DNA of 64,000 nt, from positions 1 through 64,000 of the forward strand of contig JADJQW010000003.1 of NCBI GenBank assembly GCA_016712535.1. Direction: 5' to 3'. The position numbers and the translations under genes are program-made. Source of the stretch: Flavobacteriales bacterium. GTDB taxonomy: Bacteria > Bacteroidota > Bacteroidia > Flavobacteriales_F > PHOS-HE28. Below are positions 59,433 through 64,000 of the stretch, in pieces (position 1 is the stretch's first letter; every line of letters begins with the position of its first letter). The notes under the pieces were generated by a model, which was given only the letters and a program-made list of their open reading frames with translations, did no database searches and was not told the DNA's origin.

Positions 59433-60524
59433 TCAGATGTAGCGTTCGCCGCTCTCGGCCGTGAGCTCGTTCACGAATTGCTTGATCTGCTGCTCGTCGC
59501 GCTTGCGGCATACCAGGAGCGCGTCGTTCGTGCTCACCACGATGCAATCCTCGAGGCCTTGCAGCACCAGCAGGCGGTCGTCGTGCGCATGCACCACATT
59601 GCCGCTGCATCCATAGAGCTTCACCGCGCTCCCGATTGCGGCGTTGCCGGCTTCATCCTTCGGGAGGTGCGTGTACAGGCTGCCCCAGGTGCCCAGGTCG
59701 CTCCATCCGAACTCGCTGGCCACAGTGAGCACATTGCCCGCCTTCTCCATGATGCCGTAGTCGATGCTCTCGCTGGCGCACTCCGCATAGATCGATGCGA
59801 TCGCCTCTGGTTCTCGCGGCGTGCCGAAGTCTTTGCGGCGAGCCTCGAAAAGCGCGCTCATCTCAGGCAGGTGGTCATGGAAGGCCTTGTTGATGCTCCT
59901 GAGGCTCCAGATGAAGATGCCCGCGTTCCAGAGGAAATCGCCGCTCTCAACGAAGCGCTGGGCGGTGGCATGGTCGGGTTTCTCTGAAAAGGTCTTCACG
60001 GATTTCACGCGTGGATGCACGGTGGACGCACCCTCGGTGAACTGGATGTAACCGTAGCCGGTATCGGGCCGGCTGGGCATGATGCCAAGGGTGACGAGGC
60101 AATCGCTTGCACCGGCCTGCCGCACGGCCAAGCGTATGGTGTCGTGGAAGGCTTCTTCCTTCAATACCAAGTGGTCACTGGGCGCTACGATGATCCGCGC
60201 ATCGGGGTCACGAGCGCCGATCACGGCATTGGCATAGGCCACGCAAGGTGCCGTATTTCGCCGCTGCGGCTCCTCCAGGATCTGCCATGCATTCAGGTCG
60301 GGCAATTGCTCGCGCACGATGGCGGCGTAGCGGGCGTTGGTCACTACCAGGATCCGCTCGCTTCCGCAAAGCGGCAGGAATCGGTCGTAGGTCTGCTGGA
60401 GGAGCGTGCGCCCCAATCCGAGGAAATCGAGGAACTGCTTGGGATAGGCCGTGCGGCTCATGGGCCAGAAGCGGCTTCCGACGCCGCCGGCCATGATCAC
60501 GCACCAGGAATGCTCAGGAGTCAT
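59433..60524 (-). CDS. Mannose-1-phosphate guanylyltransferase
   Basis: 363 residues from the ATG at 60524 (MTPEHSWCVIMAGGVGSRFW). Makes GDP-mannose for surface polysaccharide. The nucleotide-binding start GGVGSRFWPMSRTAYPKQF near residue 12 is diagnostic, followed by APSDHLV near 105, FSEKPD and the NAGIFIW substrate motif near 200. C-terminal isomerase domain (type II enzymes) is absent, so it is the monofunctional form. Its start overlaps the SprT-like gene by 11 bases. Confidence 0.93.
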   Translation of the reverse strand: MTPEHSWCVIMAGGVGSRFWPMSRTAYPKQFLDFLGLGRTLLQQTYDRFLPLCGSERILVVTNARYAAIVREQLPDLNAWQILEEPQRRNTAPCVAYANAVIGARDPDARIIVAPSDHLVLKEEAFHDTIRLAVRQAGASDCLVTLGIMPSRPDTGYGYIQFTEGASTVHPRVKSVKTFSEKPDHATAQRFVESGDFLWNAGIFIWSLRSINKAFHDHLPEMSALFEARRKDFGTPREPEAIASIYAECASESIDYGIMEKAGNVLTVASEFGWSDLGTWGSLYTHLPKDEAGNAAIGSAVKLYGCSGNVVHAHDDRLLVLQGLEDCIVVSTNDALLVCRKRDEQQIKQFVNELTAESGERYI

Positions 60525-61167
60525 GCGGGCCGCAAGGTATTGGCTCGGCTGCAGGCAGGGGCAGCGGTTGTGCCGCCCGAACCTCAATCAGCGGCGGCAT
60601 CAGGAAGGTGCGGCAGTCGTTCAGGCACAGGCAGCGGTACCGGGTGCGCTGGCGCTGTCCCTTCACGTACAGGGCTTTGTGGTACCCGAAGACCGCCCGT
60701 TCGGGCAATCGTTCCAGCAATAGCCCGGGCCTGGGATCGTGCCGGTGGAGCGCGCGCATGAGTTGGGGGTCGGCGCAGCTGCTGGCTGCGGGCCGTCGGA
60801 GGTGAAGGGTAAGGGCGAGCAGCACGTCAGGAGGCACCACAGCTGGGCTGAGCATGGGTCGGAGCAGCCGTTGATAGGCGCGCTTCCATTCCGCCCCATG
60901 CGGTTCAGCGCGAGGCGATTCAAGGAATACAGCGTGGTGCGCGAATTCGTGGACCAGGGTGACGAGGAAGGCGTACGGATTGAGGTCGCCGTTCACCGTG
61001 ATGCGAGGTGAGGAGCCCCTGAAGTCGTTGCGGTAATCGCCCAGCTTCGAGCGTCTCGGCCTGGTGACCCGCACCTGAATGGGGTGAGCGCGAAGCCATT
61101 CGAGCACTGGTGGCCAAGCGGCTTCGGGCAGATGGCCACGCAAGGCATCCAGTGACGATGCGCGCAT
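60514..61167 (-). CDS. SprT-like zinc metalloprotease-family protein
   Basis: 217 residues. SprT-like fold with the zinc motif LVHEFAHHAVF near residue 73 (HExxH; the second position Glu is present) and a later His/Glu in GAEWKRAYQRL. The C-terminal part has RYRCLCLNDCRTFL with cysteines that could form a zinc ribbon, as in SprT. In bacteria the function is largely unknown. Small lipoprotein gene upstream on the same strand. Confidence 0.85.
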   Translation of the reverse strand: MRASSLDALRGHLPEAAWPPVLEWLRAHPIQVRVTRPRRSKLGDYRNDFRGSSPRITVNGDLNPYAFLVTLVHEFAHHAVFLESPRAEPHGAEWKRAYQRLLRPMLSPAVVPPDVLLALTLHLRRPAASSCADPQLMRALHRHDPRPGLLLERLPERAVFGYHKALYVKGQRQRTRYRCLCLNDCRTFLMPPLIEVRAAQPLPLPAAEPIPCGPHDS

Positions 61168-61178
61168 GAGCGTGGGTA

Positions 61179-61376
61179 TCAGATTTCCCGCGCCGCTTCA
61201 GCACCCGGGACCGATGGCGGCATCGAGCTGGCACGAGCGCCATCTCCTGATCTGGGCGGCAGGTGATTGAAATGCGGGCAATCGCAGCCGCGCTTCTTCC
61301 GGTATTTCTTCGGCTTCTGGGACCCGCAGCCCATGGCCATCAAGGCCAACAGCAGCATCGGCAACCAACGGCTCAT
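61179..61376 (-). CDS. Small lipoprotein
   Basis: 65 residues from the ATG at 61376: MSRWLPMLLLALMAMGCGSQ with lipobox MAMGC (Cys 17), then a basic stretch KPKKYRKKRGCDCPHF with a CDC motif. The core GCDCPHF-like segment recurs in small Bacteroidota lipoproteins (recalled). An upstream in-frame ATG (61391) adds only 5 residues. Function unknown. Confidence 0.65.
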   Translation of the reverse strand: MSRWLPMLLLALMAMGCGSQKPKKYRKKRGCDCPHFNHLPPRSGDGARASSMPPSVPGAEAAREI

Positions 61377-61424
61377 CGTGCGCAATCCCATGCGGCGCCA
61401 AGGTAAGCGCGCGGGCGTGCGGGC

Positions 61425-61432
61425 TACTTTCG
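61425..61432 (+). promoter_or_regulatory. Possible -7 element for mlaE-mlaF
   Basis: TACTTTCG, 20 bases before the TTG start. The same octamer precedes prfB and the ABC-F gene. No -33 TTG at the expected distance. Confidence 0.35.
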
Positions 61433-61451
61433 CCCCGCACCCGATCCAGCC

Positions 61452-62192
61452 TTGCGCATCCTCTTCCATATCGGCCAGTACCTGCTGCTGCTGCGCGAGA
61501 CCTTCATGCGGCCTGAGCGCCTCAGCCTTTACTGGTCCCGCACCTTGGAGGAGATGGACCTGCTCGGAGTGAAGAGCCTTGGCATCGTGGCGCTGCTATC
61601 ATCATTCATGGGTGCAGTGATCACCATCCAGACCAAGACCAACATGGACAGCCCGCTGATCCAGGCCTGGGTGGTGGGCTTCGCTACGCGCCAGAGCACT
61701 ATCCTGGAGTTCAGCCCCACGGTGATCTCGCTGATCCTGGCGGGCAAGGTGGGCAGCAGCATAGCCGCCGAGATCGGCAGCATGCGCGTGAAAGAGCAGA
61801 TTGACGCGCTCGACATCATGGGCGTGAATTCCGCCGGCTACCTCATCCTGCCGAAGATCGTGGCCACCATGGTCATCAACCCTTTCCTGATCATGATCAG
61901 CATGTTCCTGGGGATATTCAGCGGCTGGTTCGCTGGGGTGCTGACGGGCATCGTCCAGAGCGACGATTTCCTCACCGGCATCCAGCTCGATTTCAAGGTC
62001 TACCATGTGGTGTACGCTCTCATCAAGACCGTCGTGTTCGCCTTCCTCATCGCCACGGTGAGCGCCTACCAGGGCTACTATACTCGCGGCGGCACCCGCG
62101 AGGTGGGGGTTAGCAGCACGCGCGCGGTGGTGTTCAGCAGCATGGCCATCCTGTTGGCCAACCTCATCCTCACGCAGATGCTGCTGCTATGA
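61452..62192 (+). CDS. mlaE: MlaE-family ABC transporter permease
   Basis: 246 residues from a TTG at 61452 (MRILFHIGQYLLLLRETFMRP matches the family's usual N-terminus; the next ATG would remove 18 residues of it). Conserved permease core: FMGAVITIQTKTNM near residue 52, EIGSMRVKEQIDALDIMGV near 110 (coupling helix), and the final hydrophobic helices. It moves phospholipids between membranes in the Mla/Mce-type system. The stop overlaps mlaF (ATGA). Confidence 0.9.
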   Translation: MRILFHIGQYLLLLRETFMRPERLSLYWSRTLEEMDLLGVKSLGIVALLSSFMGAVITIQTKTNMDSPLIQAWVVGFATRQSTILEFSPTVISLILAGKVGSSIAAEIGSMRVKEQIDALDIMGVNSAGYLILPKIVATMVINPFLIMISMFLGIFSGWFAGVLTGIVQSDDFLTGIQLDFKVYHVVYALIKTVVFAFLIATVSAYQGYYTRGGTREVGVSSTRAVVFSSMAILLANLILTQMLLL

Positions 62193-62947
62193 TCACGGTC
62201 GAAGGACTCGGCAAGCGGTTCGGCAGCGTGCAGGTGCTCGAGGGCATCGATGCGGAGTTCCGGAAAGGGAAGGTCAACCAGGTCATTGGCCGCAGTGGCT
62301 CGGGTAAGAGCGTGCTGGCAAAGTGCATGGTGGGGCTGCACAGGCCTGAAGAAGGACGCGTGCTCTATGAAGGGCGGTCCTTCCACGACATGGAGCCCGA
62401 GGAGAAGCGCCTGATCCGCCAGCGCATCGGCATGCTCTTCCAGGGCTCCGCGCTCTTCGATAGCCTTTCAGTGATCGAGAACGTGATGTTCCCGCTGCGC
62501 ATGTTCGGCACCATGCCGAAGGGAGAGATGGAGGATCGCGCCCACAGCTGCCTGAAGCGCGTGAGCATCATCGACAAGGATGCGCTCTACCCGGCGGAGC
62601 TGAGCGGCGGCATGCAGAAGCGCGTGGGCATCGCCCGGGCCATCGCCATGGAGCCGCAATACCTCTTCTGCGACGAGCCCAACAGCGGTCTTGACCCGCA
62701 GACCAGCATCGTCATCGACGACCTGATCAAGGCCATCACCGAGGAGACCGGCATCACCACCGTGGTGATCACGCACGACATGAACAGCGTGATGGAGACC
62801 GGGGAGCACATCCTCTTCATCCACAAGGGGCGCAAATGGTGGGAGGGCAGCCGGGAAGAGCTTCTGAACAGCGACAACAAGGAACTCAACGAGTTCGTCT
62901 TCGCGGGCAGCCTCATGCGGCAGGTGAAGAAGGCAATGGGCGGCTGA
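62189..62947 (+). CDS. mlaF: MlaF-type ABC transporter ATPase
   Basis: 252 residues: Walker A GRSGSGKSVLAK near residue 35, Q-loop MLFQGSALFDSL near 80, signature LSGGMQKRVGIARAI near 138, Walker B YLFCDEPNSGLDPQ near 158 with Cys in place of the usual Leu, H-loop THDMNS. The FQGSALFDSL Q-loop region is characteristic of the Mla family. The membrane partner mlaE precedes; no mlaD-like substrate-binding gene is visible in the remaining 1 kb. Confidence 0.93.
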   Translation: MITVEGLGKRFGSVQVLEGIDAEFRKGKVNQVIGRSGSGKSVLAKCMVGLHRPEEGRVLYEGRSFHDMEPEEKRLIRQRIGMLFQGSALFDSLSVIENVMFPLRMFGTMPKGEMEDRAHSCLKRVSIIDKDALYPAELSGGMQKRVGIARAIAMEPQYLFCDEPNSGLDPQTSIVIDDLIKAITEETGITTVVITHDMNSVMETGEHILFIHKGRKWWEGSREELLNSDNKELNEFVFAGSLMRQVKKAMGG

Positions 62948-62980
62948 TCCTGGGTGGCCTGATCGCCCCAATGAGAAGAA

Positions 62981-63012
62981 GAAGCCCCCGATGCGATCGC
63001 ATCGGGGGCTTC
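62981..63012. terminator. Perfect bidirectional terminator
   Basis: A 14-bp uninterrupted stem (GAAGCCCCCGATGC with its exact complement at 62999-63012) closes a GATC loop. It sits between convergent genes and would end both transcripts. Confidence 0.85.
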
Positions 63013-63030
63013 CCTGTACTGGACTATCCC

Positions 63031-64000
63031 TTACTTCAGCGTCACGCGCTGCGCAGTGCTGGCCTTGCCGTCGCTCACGCGCACGGTGTACACGCCAGCG
63101 GCTTCTCCACGAAGGTCAAGGGTGGAGCTGCCGGTGGTGCGGGTATTCAGCACCTCGCGGCCCAGCATGTCCGTGACCTGGATGGTGAAGCTGCCGCCCT
63201 GCTCCGCACGGAACTGCAGCAAGCCATCGGTGCTGGGGTTCGGGAAGATGCTGATGCCAGCGAGCTCGTCGGCTTCGTCGATGCCGATCGAGGAGTTCAT
63301 GGCCAAGCGGATGTGGTAAGCATTACCGTTGGTGTACACCTGATCCTGCGGAATCTCGATGCCAGCGGCCAGGCCGGGCTGGGGAACAGTGAGGTCATCA
63401 ATGACGCGCATGTTGGTGGCCCCACCGCTGCTGTACATCTTGATGCCGACGAAGTAACCTCCGGGCTGGATATTGTACGGGCTGTCGAAAATCACCGTCA
63501 CCTTGCCATCGGCGATGTGCGCGGCAGTGATCTCGGTCACATCCTGGTTCTCGTAGAGGGGTGCCTCCAATTGGCCGGAAGCGTTGAGCAACGTGTCCCA
63601 AACAGCAGGGAAGAAGTAAGCGCCCTCTTGTGAAGCGTTGGTGATGCCGATCTCCAAACCATAGACGGTGGTGGCCGTGGCGATCTCATAGTAGTTGAAG
63701 ACCACCAGGCCATCAGCGGCATCCTCGAAGCTGTTGGTGCCAACGGAGGTCAGCGATTGGTAGCCGGCAGGGTGGTTGCCGATGCCATCCAGCGAGTACC
63801 AATCGTTGTTCACTTCGAAGTTGCGCAGATAGGTGTTGTTGTCCGTGTCGTCCTCCTGCGGGGTCTCCGTAGCGGCAAGCCCGAAGGTCGCGTTGTAAGT
63901 GCCGACACCCATGGCGCCCGGCAACGTGAAGCTCTCATCCCAAAGCCCAGCCTCACCGCTTGCAAGGTTCACAGGGCTGCTGGTGCTCAGGAAGGGTGTC
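63031..64000 (-). CDS. T9SS-sorted secreted protein, 5' part beyond the window
   Basis: Only the C-terminal 323 or so residues are visible; the frame is open to the window edge, so the true start is outside. The end is a type A T9SS sorting domain from IGIDEADELAGISIFPNPST to ASTAQRVTLK. The preceding region has NLASGEAGLWDESFTLPG and LYENQDVTEITAAHIADG stretches of beta-sandwich adhesin type. Probably a large surface or extracellular protein exported through the gliding/T9SS machinery. No catalytic motif seen in the visible part. Confidence 0.85.
   Translation of the reverse strand, partial: TPFLSTSSPVNLASGEAGLWDESFTLPGAMGVGTYNATFGLAATETPQEDDTDNNTYLRNFEVNNDWYSLDGIGNHPAGYQSLTSVGTNSFEDAADGLVVFNYYEIATATTVYGLEIGITNASQEGAYFFPAVWDTLLNASGQLEAPLYENQDVTEITAAHIADGKVTVIFDSPYNIQPGGYFVGIKMYSSGGATNMRVIDDLTVPQPGLAAGIEIPQDQVYTNGNAYHIRLAMNSSIGIDEADELAGISIFPNPSTDGLLQFRAEQGGSFTIQVTDMLGREVLNTRTTGSSTLDLRGEAAGVYTVRVSDGKASTAQRVTLK

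Overview
The window is GC-rich and comes from a gliding/type IX secretion Bacteroidota, most likely a Flavobacteriales-like lineage. The taxonomic markers are GldN (three tandem copies), a GldM-like protein, GldD and GldE next to ssb and mutY, C-terminal T9SS sorting domains, DUF5916 and TonB-type outer-membrane barrels, and Bacteroidota-type promoters (TTG-N19-TATATTTG seen twice). Species cannot be named from sequence alone.

Layout. 0-6.3 kb: three gldN paralogues, an ABC-F ATPase and a gldM-like gene. 6.3-13.5 kb: initiator tRNA with promoter and terminator, era, der, a large exported protein and a haem/iron-type TonB receptor. 13.5-20 kb (minus): PLP sulfur-amino-acid enzyme, T9SS cargo, GT39, GT2, EamA transporter. 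20-29 kb: metal-binding lipoprotein, haem A synthase, the gldD-gldE-ssb-mutY block, HU, TPR protein, a 31-residue basic protein, RNase G, two AT-richer hypotheticals, MntA/HepT toxin-antitoxin. 29-33.3 kb: recX, prfB (no programmed frameshift), fumC (3' frameshift), an exported acetolactate-decarboxylase-like protein.

33.3-58.2 kb is the most unusual part. A long minus-strand sulfane-sulfur/thiosulfate operon runs from an ArsR-type regulator (58.2 kb) through TauE, a CstB-like persulfide dioxygenase-rhodanese, two YeeE/YedE subunits, a TsdA-like dihaem cytochrome and SoxB. After a 14.7-kb interruption it resumes with DsrE, a porin, two rhodaneses, a small membrane protein and a thioredoxin. 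The interruption (about 36.73-51.42 kb) is bounded by a direct repeat of the last 74 codons of soxB: the intact gene ends at 51422, and a truncated copy with almost only silent differences lies at 36508-36729, beside dsrE. This suggests a block inserted at the 3' end of soxB.

The inserted block holds a Fur/Zur-like regulator with a YiiX-like hydrolase, facing a probable metal-stress operon (COG0523 GTPase, DUF1826, a small protein, a Tat-exported ADO/PCO-like thiol dioxygenase, MerC, an acidic/His-bearing lipoprotein, an ABC ATPase with two DUF3526 permeases, and a DUF5916 barrel). Two inverted repeats of the form AATGCAAC-N3-GTTGCATT overlap the divergent promoters. Then come a decayed mfd 3' remnant and a single-chain type IIG restriction-modification enzyme.

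58.3-64 kb: RNase D, mannose-1-phosphate guanylyltransferase, SprT-like protein, small lipoprotein, MlaE/MlaF lipid transporter, a perfect 14-bp bidirectional terminator, and the 3' part of another T9SS-sorted protein that runs off the window.
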